A stretch of DNA of 64,000 bases from Chondrilla cf. caribensis (taxonomy: Eukaryota; Porifera; Demospongiae; Chondrillida; Chondrillidae). The notes below the pieces were generated by a model, which had not been told where the DNA came from, made no database searches, and saw nothing but the letters and a program-made list of their open reading frames with translations. The translations under genes were made by a program, and so were the position numbers. Positions 38,945-57,904 of the stretch are shown here, piece after piece. The stretch lies in contig OZ026554.1 in assembly GCA_964020155.1 (NCBI GenBank), forward strand, positions 2,670,327 through 2,734,326, given 5' to 3'. Every line of letters starts with the position of its first letter. Position 1 is the first letter of the stretch.

Positions 38945-40425
38945 TGTTTTCTATTGTATATGCGTGTGATATGTGGGGCTTATAATGGTGTGGGGTGTGC
39001 AGGTGGACGCATATAATATGATGTCCTTATTTGACATTCCAAAAGTATTATTATAGACTATTATTATCTTGTGCCTTTAGACCCTTTGTCAGAATCCTTT
39101 TTACCACATATTGTGTTCCCACGTTTTCTGCAAAGTCACATGTGGAGTGCAGATTTCAGTTTACCCAGAAGCTACCATTGCTCATTGTAATATTCATTGG
39201 TGCTAGTGTTGCTGCACAGTATGACGATACTTACCGATACTGTTAATTAATCCACCCTAGAATGACCACTTTCCAATTCAAGGATTGAGGACACATTGTA
39301 CCTCATACGCAAATAAATGATAACTGGCTTAAAACAACAAACAAAATTAAGGAAGATTAGAAGACATTTTGTCATATGTAAATCCAATCAATACAGCCTT
39401 GGGGAACTCTTGTACATGTATGTGAGAGTGTGTATCCACCTGCCACTGTAGGTGTAAGTGTGCATGCAGATATATACATTTGTGTTTAGGGATTTACGTT
39501 CGTGTATCTTCATTTATTTTTATTATTATAAATAAAATAATGTGTATATGTAAGTGTCTTTGTAGGTGTTGTGTGTATAGCATTGTCACCGCAAGCACAA
39601 GCAGCACTGCATCACCACCAAAGTGTATCTTCTAGAATCATAGTTTCTGACGCAAGTCGGGCCACTAATGATTATTGTAGTGTATGCCCCCACAAATCAG
39701 GACAGTGCCGAGGAGAAGGACCAGTTCTATAGGACCTCGACTGCATTGGTTCTTGAGGTAACGGACGGGTGATGGTGATAGGGGAGTCAATACATCGGTG
39801 AGTGAGAACCTGGATGGTGTTGTAGGCCCTTATGACCTGGAGTGTACTACTAGTGATAACAGCGAACGACTGGTTTCATTTGCATTTGCCAATGGTCTAT
39901 GTCTTACCAACACCTACGTACTTTGCCCACAAGCACATCCATAAAACCACATGATACCCACCCGACCCAAATAGATCACCCATCCTCAAGGACTACATCT
40001 TGGTGAAGTGTAGGATGATGCCATCAGTCGCAGATACCAGGGTACTTGTGGGGCAGATATTGACAGCGATTACCGATTTGTTGTCACTTCAATAGGACTG
40101 AAGCTACAAGGTAGGCAAAAGGAGAAGAGAGGTGGACGTTTTGATGTGAAATGCCTACAAGATGCAGCCACTAAGGCAGCCTTTGTGAACACCATAGAAC
40201 AAGATTTTCAGAGGCGGAGAGCAGAGGGGAGTGTTGAAGACCAATGGAAGGAACTGAAACAGTGTATCTTAGAGTCTGGCGAGGAACACCTAGGGCGGAT
40301 GAAAAAGAAACAGAAGAAATGAATTAGTGACTGTGCAATGCAAATTTGATCATTGACGCAAAGAGGAAGGCTTACAGAGAGTGGCAGGAATGTAGAAGAA
40401 GAATGAGGAAGATAGATTGTGTGCA
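38945..40425 (+). mobile_element. LINE-A 5' part (unit 3)
   Basis: Starts with gtgatatgtggggcttata like the others, and covers the 5' region and endonuclease down to the linker. The endonuclease includes LMIIVVYAPTNQDSAEEKDQ near 39660-39720 and DVKCLQDAATKAAFVNTIEQ near 40145-40200. It is truncated near 40425, directly joined to the collagen 5' flank, and lacks reverse transcriptase. Frames are broken. Confidence 0.8.
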
Positions 40426-41979
40426 TGTATGAATATGTATGCATTTGTACACTGGTGTGTGTAGGTGAATATGATTACATATAATAGATGGCTTCACTTA
40501 AGGTTTCATTTAATTGAGTTATCATGCAGTCATATAAGGATCTAATATATAATTAGTGTGTATGTTGTCAGGTACGAGTGTGTGCATGTATGCTATGTCC
40601 TAAGCCTAACTTGCCTGATTCAGCACAAGATTACAGTCACAATAATATTAGTATGCAGCTGCAAAATGTCAAATCAAAGCAAGTATAAATGTAATTGTCA
40701 ATTGTATACACGTACATTTGATTGTGTACATGTGCATGTGTTAGCACAATGCTATCTAAAATTACAGGTTTCAAGGCTGATGTACATAACATGCAAACAT
40801 ACAACACAAGCAGGTTTAAGTATAGTACACAGATTGGATAATTATGTACAGCAACCTTGAGAGGGCTGGAGAGTGTATATTATGCCAAAACTCAGTTCAA
40901 CTAGAGGATGATGAACCACTTTGGTTCATTCACGTGGTGACTGAATCACTCTCTTGAGGAACATTGATAGTAGGGTCCACATTCAGAATCCTTGCTACAC
41001 ACAGTATTCAACCAAACACTCACAGGGGAAAACTGACAATAACCAACACATTAGAAGCCCTATGAAATAAAAATAATGTGTGTGACCTTTCAAAGTCACC
41101 CACTCTGGCTGTAAACAACCTCCACTATCAGTGGTCCTGCTCGCAATAGACCATGCAAGGATTGACTGTCAGAAGTAAAGAAGGGAAGGATGTATATACA
41201 GAAAGCAAGGATGATTATACTTTTCATAAGTTGGCTAACTAGACCATACCTACATACTCTGTTCCTGCTTTTTGTATGATGTGATCAGAAGAGTATATAG
41301 AAGGTATGACTAGTGTATGGATACATATTATACACATGCAAATGTGTTTGTACATACATTAGTGTGCAGTATTTTGTGTGAGTGCATGCGTATGTGTTCA
41401 TTTGCAAGTTGATGTGTGCGTGCGTAAGGTGTTTACAGAATACTAAACTTGCTATTCACAGCTCTTGATCACACACGTACATGTAACAATATTAACATAG
41501 AAACATGGCAGAATTGAAGTATACAGTGCAGTTCAGCTGCAGATAAATATGCATAACAACCTTGAAAGGGATTGAGAGTACATACCAAAATTCTGCTTAA
41601 CTAGAGGATGACAAACCATGTTAATTCATTCAAGTGGTGATGGAAGTGTTCTCTTGAGGAACATTGACAGGAAAGTGTACAGAATAATTCCCTCACACAG
41701 TGTCCAACCAAACACAGACAGAAGGAAGACGAAATAGTGAATGGCACAGAATGTGGGGTCAGTTACATCAATAACCATAAAACAGTCCATTCTGCCAGGA
41801 ATGCTATAAAATAGTGGTGTATACACCAGGAATATGACTTGTGCTTCAGACATGTCCACTATCAATGAATATCATTAAAAGTGGGTGTGTCCTCCTAGTG
41901 ACTATTACATTAGTCTGCTCTGCTGTGGTTACCACAAACTACCACTAACAAACTGAGTGTGTTGGCTGGAGCTACAGTT
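40426..41979 (+). promoter_or_regulatory. 5' flank of collagen gene 3
   Basis: Homologous to 11745-13323, with two copies of the ~180-bp repeat near 40860-41030 and 41575-41725, and the conserved last 175 nt before the ATG. Confidence 0.65.
41805..41812 (+). promoter_or_regulatory. TATA box, collagen gene 3
   Basis: TATAAAAT, 175 nt before the ATG. Confidence 0.55.
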
Positions 41980-44519
<2,540 letters not shown>

Positions 44520-46382
44520 GGAGAGGGAGAGTTGCCATATCAGAAACCACAGTGAATGTAAGGATTATCAACAAATTTACAAGCATCAGATCTAAAGTTA
44601 ATGAAAATATCTGAAACAGTTTATAGGACAACTTTTGCAATTAATTTTCCACTATTAGTAATGCAATTGTGATCAGTTTAAGAATTTGTGATTGCAGGTA
44701 TATGATATTTATTATGAATATAATAACCTATAAGCAGTAAACTGATAACACTGCATAATATCTAAGTTGATCTTAAAAATCAAATAAACTGCTACAGTAA
44801 TTGAATTTGGATCCAATATCTTCAAACCATAATTAATAGGAGTGTCAAAGATAACATTAATTTTTGTATTAATAGTTAAGAATAATAACTGACACACAAC
44901 TTATAAACAGGCAGACATATGTACAAGTAGTGGAATCTACTCAAGTGTTTGGAATGTTTATGTATGGGGTAAACAAAGCAGAGACAGAACAGATCTTTGA
45001 CGCCAACCTCTGGTTACTGCAAATTCCTCACTTAACAGACATCAATTCTTGACCTGTGACCTTTAATTACTTGTACATTTAGTGATAGTAATGCTAGTAG
45101 TAGTGGTAGTCATATTGGTAGTATATTAATGGTAGTGGTAGTAGTATAATGGTAGTAGTAGTGGAAGTAGTATAGTGATAGTGGGAAGCTAAGGGTGGTA
45201 TAAATTGTAGGAGATGGAGTGGTGTAGCCAAACACATTATTATCTGCCCCATTCATCATGACATGGATATGTGGGTTGGATCCATGGTGTGGTTTAGTTC
45301 ATAGGTACATGCAATGGATCATGATGAGGCCCAATCATGCAGGCCGACACAGTGCCATTTATGTGTATGACTATAATAATGTACCAATTTCATGGCCTTG
45401 ATTTTCCAAAATTAATTTCACATATCTGTCATATTATACACATGGTCGAAGCAATGTTGCAGTTCTTGGTTTTATGGAATGGGATTCGTGTGTGTAGTAA
45501 AACTTATTATAATCACGAGTTTTCACTTGACAATGTGTATATACATGCAGTATGTGTGTTATGTACCTTTAATGTTATTTTATTATGCATTTGTTGCACA
45601 TACGTACTGTATGTAAAAATGAATTAGTTGTTGTTCCACATGCATACAGTGTACAATGTTGATATCTACTGCAAGAATTGATGTGTAATTACAGTCATTT
45701 CGATAGTACTATGATATTAAGTGATCACAGTCGGTAATGATGTATAATTACAATTGTTATTTATGGCTGGCTTATCAAATCATTGCTTAGACGTGAATCG
45801 CTAAATAAACCAAAAATCAGTTGACTACATGTTTATTAGCAAGCAGTGAGAAACTTTTGTATGTTGAAGCTTCTGAAGTCGAGCATCTCTGGCCCATTGT
45901 GAATGCAATGGACAGTGACATGTGGGCCAAAGGAGAGGCCATGCAACAACTACAAGGAACAAAAACAGATGCAAATGTACAGATGAGCAATGGTCGGTAA
46001 CATTTCAATCTCCTGAAGGACATTTTCTAAGCCAGCCAAAATATATTCATGAAAAAAATTAATACTGAATGGCCAAAAGTTGTATATCAAGTGAATTCTT
46101 CTTTGAAGCTGATAAACAGTATCCTAAGGTTTTAGGTGATGTCGAAGAAACCACCAAAATGTACTTTCACATCAATATAAAACGGAAGTAATCTATGTTT
46201 GAAAGTTATCAACATCTCATACATTGTGTTACACCCCCTTTGACTGCAGCATATTATGATATCTTGTACAATGCTTTACATATTCTACATAAAACTTGAA
46301 ATATTGGCCTAAAAAGCAGCATACTATCTTGCCACAGTCTATCAATGGCATCCCAGAGTTTCCAATACCACTGATGATGACA
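44520..46382 (+). repeat. 3' flank of collagen gene 3
   Basis: Shared with other units: AATAAA at 44783, a GTA-rich microsatellite near 45085-45180, the small ORF at 45821-46000, and the block ending with gatgatgacag near 46382. Similarity stops there and SMC5 sequence begins shortly after. Confidence 0.75.
45821..46000 (+). CDS. Conserved small ORF or exon downstream of collagen (unit 3)
   Basis: A 59-residue frame nearly identical to that at 35695, ending NVQMSNGR and TAA. Its function is unknown. An antisense frame is also open here but looks like a shadow. Confidence 0.45.
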   Translation: MTTCLLASSEKLLYVEASEVEHLWPIVNAMDSDMWAKGEAMQQLQGTKTDANVQMSNGR

Positions 46383-46506
46383 GTGATGCAACTGATAACC
46401 CTACTAACCCCGAGCCCTTGGAAATTATACCTGCCCATGTAATTACCAAATAATTATGATCCACACCACACATGTGGAAGGGAAATATCATAAACCTTTA
46501 GCATAC

Positions 46507-47525
<1,019 letters not shown>

Positions 47526-47592
47526 CTATTGCGTACATAAATATGTTATATGAACATGATATACGTAATAGATAAACCTTCAAAAAAACTTT

Positions 47593-47650
47593 ATGGTGTC
47601 AGTCATTTATCACACGAGCAAAGTGAGTGTGATAAATGACGCGACACCAT
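47593..47650. repeat. Hairpin with 14-bp perfect core stem
   Basis: gtcatttatcacac (47602-47615) pairs exactly with gtgtgataaatgac (47627-47640) around an 11-nt loop. Outside one- and two-base bulges, atggtgtc and gacaccat pair again. It lies in the SMC5 intron. Confidence 0.9.
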
Positions 47651-47703
47651 GAAGTGTCATGGTTTAACTGTTTTAACTATCTTTTAACTAATGTTCACAT
47701 GAA

Positions 47704-47982
47704 TTGGCGTGCTTACGGAATAGACTAATAGCCAAGTTTCCTGAAGAAATGCCGGAATTCATCGAATTGCCGGGAGATGTCCCTCAATTTCTAGGTGAAT
47801 CTGATTTTAACTACTTTCCTTTAAAGAGTCCTGAAGAAACACGCCTAGATTCAGCTACTTTGCCGGCGACCAACTGTTTTCCGACTCCGCAGTCACTACA
47901 TAACGAGTCAAATATGAACAAACAAGAAATCAATACCGAACAGGTGTCTTCAGAAGCCCATTCGAATATCACAGATAAGTAA
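47704..47982 (+). CDS. Hypothetical ORF inside the SMC5 intron
   Basis: A plus-strand open frame whose first ATG is at 47749 (MPEFIELPGDVPQFLGES). It is acidic, rich in Pro, Ser and Asn, and ends SEAHSNITDK. GTAAGG follows at the stop, so it could be an exon. No family was recognised. Base composition is richer in CpG than its surroundings, which may mean a young insertion or a nested gene. Confidence 0.35.
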   Translation: MACLRNRLIAKFPEEMPEFIELPGDVPQFLGESDFNYFPLKSPEETRLDSATLPATNCFPTPQSLHNESNMNKQEINTEQVSSEAHSNITDK

Positions 47983-48086
47983 GGGAAGGGAATTCAAAAA
48001 GGAAAAGATAATCGCCAAAACTGCCAAAAGTTTCTGACCACGTTCGCTCAGTTTCCACTGATAAATTAGCCGGTTATCCACACCAT

Positions 48087-48320
48087 TTGTACCAAAGATC
48101 ATCAATCGCTGCAGAAATTAGGCTAACTCGGTTTTTGATAGCTGGAACCACAGTAGAGGCGAAGACAAGTGGCCCAATTTGTTTTCTCGAGTGCCGAGAG
48201 TTGATCGAAATGGAAGAATGGCCGAAGCTCTTTGCTGGGGAGGGCATGTACAACCGCATATCACCTGTCACACAGCTGGTGATAGTAATTCAACAATTAG
48301 CAATTAACAATAACAATTAA
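48087..48320 (+). CDS. Hypothetical ORF overlapping repeat X
   Basis: The frame includes RFLIAGTTVEAKTSG, CFLECRELIEMEEWPKLFAG and MYNRISPVTQLVIVIQQLA, ending in Asn codons. The second half recurs at 17710 in the same frame with mostly silent changes. It may be an exon of the same gene as 47704-47982. No function is assigned. Confidence 0.35.
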   Translation: MYQRSSIAAEIRLTRFLIAGTTVEAKTSGPICFLECRELIEMEEWPKLFAGEGMYNRISPVTQLVIVIQQLAINNNN

Positions 48321-48457
48321 CCTGACTTGTTCAATTTATATAACATGCTGTTAACACACAGTTCTAATTATATTACATGATTCTAATTTAAATTATATGA
48401 TGAATGATTGAAACTGTGTGTTATGGATTTTTTCACGAATGGGAAAATCCATGGTAA
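48188..48457 (+). repeat. Repeat X, copy 2 (break end of SMC5 half)
   Basis: Counterpart of 17710-17979. Here its left side is continuous with the intron leading to the SMC5 C-terminal exons, and its right side joins a LINE-A fragment. Confidence 0.85.
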
Positions 48458-48858
48458 AGTGCTTACGAGACATTGTTGGAGTGATCTTGTGGGACCAGAG
48501 AAGAAATGAGGACATCCTTGCAGAAACAGGAGAAGTGCCAGTGGAAGACCGGTTGAGACTGAAATGACTACAGTGGTTTGGTCACCTCCAAAGAATGCCA
48601 GGTTTCAAGGCTGACATACAAAGAATGCCAGACCACCGGCCACAGCAACAAGTGCTCAAATGCTGTCCACAGGACAAAAAGAGGAAACCTGGAGGAACCT
48701 CTCTCCACTGGATAGATATTGTGAACAGAGACCTGTCCAAGATTGCCAACTGGGAACAACTAGTGAGGACTCTGCCTGCCGCCCAGCCCAACCTGATGAT
48801 AAAAATTGTGATCTCGCCCAAAATCCAACCATGGACAAGGAGTGCTACATGACATGAC
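48458..48858 (+). mobile_element. LINE-A 3' fragment (unit 4)
   Basis: Only the C-terminal part remains: CLRDIVGVILWDQRRNEDIL, the RMPDHRPQQQVLKCCPQ motif and the stretch ending NRDLSKIANWEQLV, with a 30-nt local duplication near 48600. Its left end is fused to repeat X at 48457. Confidence 0.85.
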
Positions 48859-48914
48859 GTGTGTGTGTTTGTGCGTGCGTGTGTGTCTGTGTGTGTGCAT
48901 GCGTGTGTGTCTGT

Positions 48915-48951
<37 letters not shown>

Positions 48952-50316
48952 CTATGCCCTAAGCCTAACTTGCATGATTCAGCACAAGATTACAATCACA
49001 ACAATATTAGTATGTAGCTGCAAAATGTCAAATCAAGGCAAGACTTAGTATAAATGTAAGTGTCAATTGTATACATGTACATTTGATTGTTTGTGTACAT
49101 GTGAGTGTGCGCATGTGTTAGCACAATGCTATCTAAAATTACAGGTTTCAAGGCTGACGTACATAACATGCAAACATACAACACAGGCAGGTTTAAGTAT
49201 AGTACACAGATTGGATAATTATGTACAGCAACCTTGAAAGGGATAGAGAGTGCATACCAAACTCAGTTCAACTAGAAGATAATGAACCACTTTGGTTCAT
49301 TCATGTGGTGATTGAGTCTCTCTTGAGGAACATTGATAGTATGGTCCACATTCAGAATCCTTGCTTCACACATTATTCAACCAAACACAGGGGAAAACTG
49401 ACAATAACCAACACATTAGAAGCCAAATGAAATATCATGAGTGTGACCTTTCAAAGTCACCCACTATGGCTGTAAACAACCTCTACTATCGGTGGTCCTG
49501 CTAGCTATAGACCATGCAAGGATCAACTGTCAGAGGTAAAGAAGGGAAGGATATATATATAGAAAGCAGGGATGAGATTACACCTTATTATAAGTTGGCT
49601 ACCCAGAGCCATTCCTACATACTCACACATCATCACAGCAGTATATAGAAGGTATGACTAGCGTATGGATACATATTATACACATGCAAATGTGTTTATA
49701 CATACATTAGTGTGCAAGTGTCTTGTGGGAGTACATGCGTATGTGTGCATTTGCAAATAGATGTGTGCATGTGTAAGGTGTTTATAGAATACTAAACTTG
49801 CTAGATTCACAGCTCTCGATCAGGCATGTAACAATATTAACATAGAAACATAGCAGAATTGAAGTATACAGTGCAGTTCAGATAAATATGCATAACAACC
49901 TTGAAAGGGATTGAGAGTACATACCAAAATTCTGCTTAACTAGAGGATGACAAACCATGTTAATTCATTCAAGTGGTGATGGAAGTGTTCTCTTGAGGAA
50001 CATTGACAGGAAAGTGTACAGAATAATTCCCTCACACAGTGTCCAACCAAACACAGACAGAAGGAAGACGAAGTAGTGAATGGCACAGAATGTGGGGTCA
50101 GTTACATAAATAACCATAAAACAGTCAATTCACTGGGAATGCTATAAAATAGTATTGTATTCAACAGGATCTGACTTGTGCTTCAGACATGTACACTGTC
50201 AATGAATATCATTAAAAGTGGGAGTGTCCTCCTAGTGACTATTAAATTTGTCTGCTCTGCTGTGGTTACCACAAACTAGCACTAACAAACTGAGTGTGTT
50301 GGCTGGAGCTACAGAT
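48859..50316 (+). promoter_or_regulatory. 5' flank of collagen gene 4
   Basis: Homologous to 11745-13323: a TG tract near 48860-48950, two copies of the ~180-bp repeat near 49240-49390 and 49915-50065, and the conserved last 175 nt. Unlike the other units, no inverted 5' flank precedes it. Confidence 0.65.
50143..50150 (+). promoter_or_regulatory. TATA box, collagen gene 4
   Basis: TATAAAAT, 174 nt before the ATG. Confidence 0.55.
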
Positions 50317-53569
<3,253 letters not shown>

Positions 53570-55420
53570 AAACAACAGTGAATGTAAGGATTATCAACAA
53601 ATTTACAAACATCAGATCTAAAGTTAATGGAAATATCTGAAATAGTTACAACTTTTACAATTAAATTTCCACTATTAGTAATGTAATTGTTATCAGTTTA
53701 AGAAATTTGTGATCAGTTATATGATATTTATTATGAATATTGCAGATAACCTATAAGTAGCAAATGGATAACACTGCATAATATCTAAGTTGATCTAAAT
53801 CAAATAAACTGTTATAGTAATTGAATTTGGATCCAATATCTTCAAACCATAATCAATAGGAGTGTCAAAGATAACATTATGCATTAATAGTCACGAATAA
53901 TAACTGACACACAACCTATAAACAGGCAGACATATGTACAAGTAGTGGAATCTACTCAAGTGTTCAGAATGTTTATTTATGGGGTAAACAAAAGCGGAGA
54001 CAGAACCCATCTTTGACGCCAACCTCTGGTTACTGCGAATTCCTCACTTTAACGGACATCAATTCTCGACCTGTGACCCTTAATTACTTGTACATTTAGT
54101 GATAGTAATGCTAGTAGTAGTGGTGGTCATATTGGTAATATACTAATGGTAGTGGTAGTAGTATAATGGTAGTAGTAATGGAAGTAGTATAGTGATAGTG
54201 GGAAGGGTGGTATAAGAAGGAGGGGTGTAGCCAAACACAATAATATCTGCCCCATTTATCATGACATGAGTATGTGGGTTGGATCAATAGTGTGGTTGAG
54301 TTCATAGGTACATGCAATGGATCATTATGAGGCCCAATCATGCAGGCCGACACAGTGCCATCTACGTGTGTGACTATAATAATGTACCAATTTCATGGCC
54401 TTGATTTTCCAAATTAAACATACATACATACATATCTGTCATATTATACGCATGGTCGAAGCACTGTTGCAGTTTTTGGATTTATGGAATGGGATTCGTG
54501 TGTGTAGTAAAACATATTATTCTAATCACGATTTTTCACTTGTGTATATACATGCAGTATGTGTGTTATGTACCTTCAATGTTATTTTATTATGCATTTG
54601 TTGCATGCACATACTGTATATGTAAAATTTGTATTTAATTTTATTTGGACATGGAAGAGTTATTTTTCTGTATGCATACTGTGTACAATGTTGATACCTA
54701 TATTATACTGCAAGAATGGATGTGTAATTACAGTCATTTGGATAGTATTATGATAGGTGATCACAGTCGGTAATGATGTATAATTACAATTGTTATTTAC
54801 AACTGGCTTATCAAATCAATGCTTAGACGTGAATCACTAGATATACCAACAATCAGTTGACTACATGTTTATTAGCGAGCAGTGAGAAACTTTTGTATGT
54901 TGAAGCTTCTAAAGTTGAGCATCTCATTGTGAATGCAATGGACAGTGACATGTGGACCAAAGGAGAGGCCATGCAACAGCTACAAGGAACAAAAACAGAT
55001 GCAAATGTACAGATGAGCAATGGTCGGTAACATTTCAATCTCCTGAAGGAGATTTTCTAAGCCGGCCAAAATTTATTCATGAAAAAAATTAATATTGTTG
55101 CCATAAGTTGTATAGCAAGTGAATTCTTCTTTGAAGCTGATAAACAGTATTCTAAGGTTTTACATGATGTGGAAGAAACCACCAAGATGTACTTTCACAT
55201 CAATATAAAACAGAAGTAACCTTTGTTTGAAAGTTATCAACATCTCATACATTGTGTTAAACCCCCTTTGACTGCAGCATATTATATCTTGTGCAATGCT
55301 TTACATATTCTACATAAAACTTGAAATATTGGCCTGAAAGGTGACATACTATATTCCCACACTTCATCAGTGGCATCCCATGAGTTTCCAATACCACTGA
55401 TGATGACGGGAAGTTTAAGC
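53570..55420 (+). repeat. 3' flank of collagen gene 4
   Basis: Shared layout: AATAAA at 53803, a GTA-rich microsatellite near 54100-54190, the small ORF at 54857-55030, and the ggcatccca...tttccaat block near 55373-55395. It then switches to LINE-A sequence near 55430. Confidence 0.75.
54857..55030 (+). CDS. Conserved small ORF or exon downstream of collagen (unit 4)
   Basis: The same frame as at 35695, two codons shorter because of a 6-nt in-frame deletion (the Trp-Pro of EHLWP). It ends NVQMSNGR and TAA. Its function is unknown. Confidence 0.4.
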   Translation: MTTCLLASSEKLLYVEASKVEHLIVNAMDSDMWTKGEAMQQLQGTKTDANVQMSNGR

Positions 55421-55429
55421 CTGTGTGTA

Positions 55430-55860
55430 TGTGTAAGTGTGCATGTGGATATGTACTTTTGTGTTTAGGGATTTACGTTAGTGTATCTTCATTTGTGCAT
55501 GTATAATGTGTATAATATGTATGTGTGCTTGTATAGCAATGTCACCACAAGCACAAGCAGCACTGCATCACCACCAAAGTGTATCTTCTAGGATCATGAA
55601 AGCAGAGTTTCTGACACAAGTTGGGCCACTATAATGATTATTGTAGTGTATGCCCCTACAAACCAGGACAGTGCCGAGGAGAAGAACCAGTTACAGGTGA
55701 TGGTGATGGGAGGGTCAATGAATCGGTGAGTGAGAAAGTGGATGGTGTTATAGGCCCCTATGGCCTGGAGTGTACTACTAGTGATAACGGCGAACGACTG
55801 GTTTCATTTGCATGTGCCAATGGTCTTGTCTCACCAACAGCTGCTTTGCCCCCTTTAATT
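55430..55860 (+). mobile_element. LINE-A endonuclease fragment (unit 5)
   Basis: Matches 37130-37565, with SSRIMKAEFLT and VYAPTNQDSAEEK. It is cut at the same point (tttgccccctttaattg) and joined to inverted collagen 5' flank, exactly as at 37565. Confidence 0.8.
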
Positions 55861-56705
55861 GCTTGTTTGTGGTCACCACAGCAGAACAGACTATTTAAGT
55901 CACTTGGAGGACACACCCACTTATAATGATATTCATTGACAAAGTATACTTTTGAAGTACAAGTCAGTTTCCAGGTGCTTTTATACAGCAGTCCTGCCAG
56001 GATAGACTGCTTTATGGGTATTGAAATAGCTGACCCCACATTTTATGATATTCTATATTAATGCAAAGATATCCAAAACAATTTGAGCTATTAAATATTA
56101 AGCTAATATTTTTATTCTAGGGATAGTGTACAGTAATTTGTACTACTACGTCCTCCCCCTGCCTGTATTTGATGTTTGGTTGGATACAGTGTGAGGGACT
56201 ATTCTCTACACCCTCCTGTCAATGTTCATGCAAAGAATATTTTGATTCGACCTTTCTGTAGGTGCATGCTAATATTGTTGTGATTGTAACCTTGTGCTGA
56301 ATCATGCAAGTTTACAAAGCATATGCACACACTCATACCTGACAATGTACACACTAATCCAATATTGAATCCTTACATGGCTGCCGTTAAATCAATTAAG
56401 TGAAACCATTTTGCCCACAATATTGTGTACATGTGCACACACATGAATGTGCAAATGCACACACGTGCATACACGTACACACACACACACACACACACAC
56501 ATGTATGTACATGTATTGTATGTATATTCACTAATGCACACATACAAGTGTAATGACATGATAGATAGACAAAACCAGTAACTAACTCTGCAATACTGAT
56601 ATGCATAATGTTCCTGTATACAGATGAAGTGTTCCATGTTAGTTGATCTGCTGATTGAAAACCAGTGAGAATTGTATCAGTGTCGTGACTTCTTCTATTG
56701 TGTGT
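55861..56705 (-). repeat. Inverted collagen 5' flank, unit 5
   Basis: Counterpart of 37566-38944, but with a single gattgtaac...aatc block (near 56280) instead of two, and a CA tract near 56478-56502. Confidence 0.75.
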
Positions 56706-57866
56706 ATGTGCGTGTGATATGTGGGGCTTATAATGGTGTGGAATGTGCTGTAGAACACGGTTTTCAGAGGTGGAGAACAGAGGGAAGTGTTGAAGACCGA
56801 TGGAAGGAACTGAAACAGTGTATCTTAAAGTCTGGCAATGAACACCTAGGGCGGATAAAAACAAAACATAAGAAATCGATTAGCGACTGTGCAATGCAAA
56901 TTTAATCATTGACGCAAAGAGGAAGGCTTACAGACAGTGGCAGGAATGTAGAACAGATGCAGGAAGACAGATTGAATCTCAGACCCTCAGATAAGCAGTG
57001 ACAAAAGTAGGAAGGATGACCAACAGAAATGGCTACATACAGTGATGAAGGAGATGGAAGACAATCTGAGGCAAAGTGGAAGGCTTACAGGCTACTTGAG
57101 TCACAGTGTGGATTAGGGGATGTCCATCAATGGAACCAAGACTAAAACAATGAGGATTGGAGATTTGAGATTGAGGATGACGACCAGCCGGCAACCACCC
57201 TGAAAGGCAACACACTGGCCTTTTCCTATCTGGGGAGTGAGGTGGGGCAGACTTCTAGGGTAGATGGAAAGGTGAGAACCCGACTGGAGAAGGCAGCCAA
57301 AGTTTACCAGATATGGAGGAGAAAGGTCTTTAGAAGTAGGAGCATTGCCAAGAGGACCAAAGGTTCATGTGTTTAGAGCGATGGTCATGTCTGTGCTTTT
57401 GTATAGGGCAGAAATATGGGCTGTCACACAGAAGGGACTGAGAAGATTGTATACCTCCCAGATGAAGTGTTTACGAGACATTGTTGGAGAGATCTTGTGG
57501 GACCAGAGAGGAAATGAGGACATCCCTGCAGAAACAGGAGAAGTGCCAGTGGAAGACCAGTTGAGACTGAAACGACTCCAGTGGTTTGGTCACCTCCAAA
57601 GAATGCCAGACCACCGGCCACAGCGACAAGTGCTCAAATGCTGTCCACAGGGCAAGAAGAGGAAACCTTGAGGAACCTCTCCCCGCTGGATAGATATTGT
57701 GAATAGAGACCTGTCTAAGAATACCAAACAGGAACAACTAGTGAGGACAACAACCAGTGGTGATCCACCATTCACCAACTCTGCCTGCCGCCCAGCCCAA
57801 ACTGATGATAAATTGTGATCGCACCCAACGTCCAACCATGAACAAGGGGTGCTATATGACATGACG
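56706..57866 (+). mobile_element. LINE-A copy, internally deleted (unit 5)
   Basis: Starts at gtgatatgtggggcttata and jumps into the linker near 56755. It loses most of the reverse transcriptase between about 57085 and 57105, and keeps the C-terminal part (VFRAMVMSVLLYRAEIWAVT, RLQWFGHLQRMPDHRPQ). It ends at gacgtgtgtgtg like the other copies. Confidence 0.8.
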
Positions 57867-57904
57867 TGTGTGTGTTCGTGCATGCGTGTGTGTCTGTGTG
57901 TGTA

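Noticed and set aside
46020..46438. Final SMC5 exon in the ORF at 46229-46438
   Set aside because: That stretch is mostly the 3' flank shared with collagen units 2 and 4 and does not resemble the SMC5 C-terminus.
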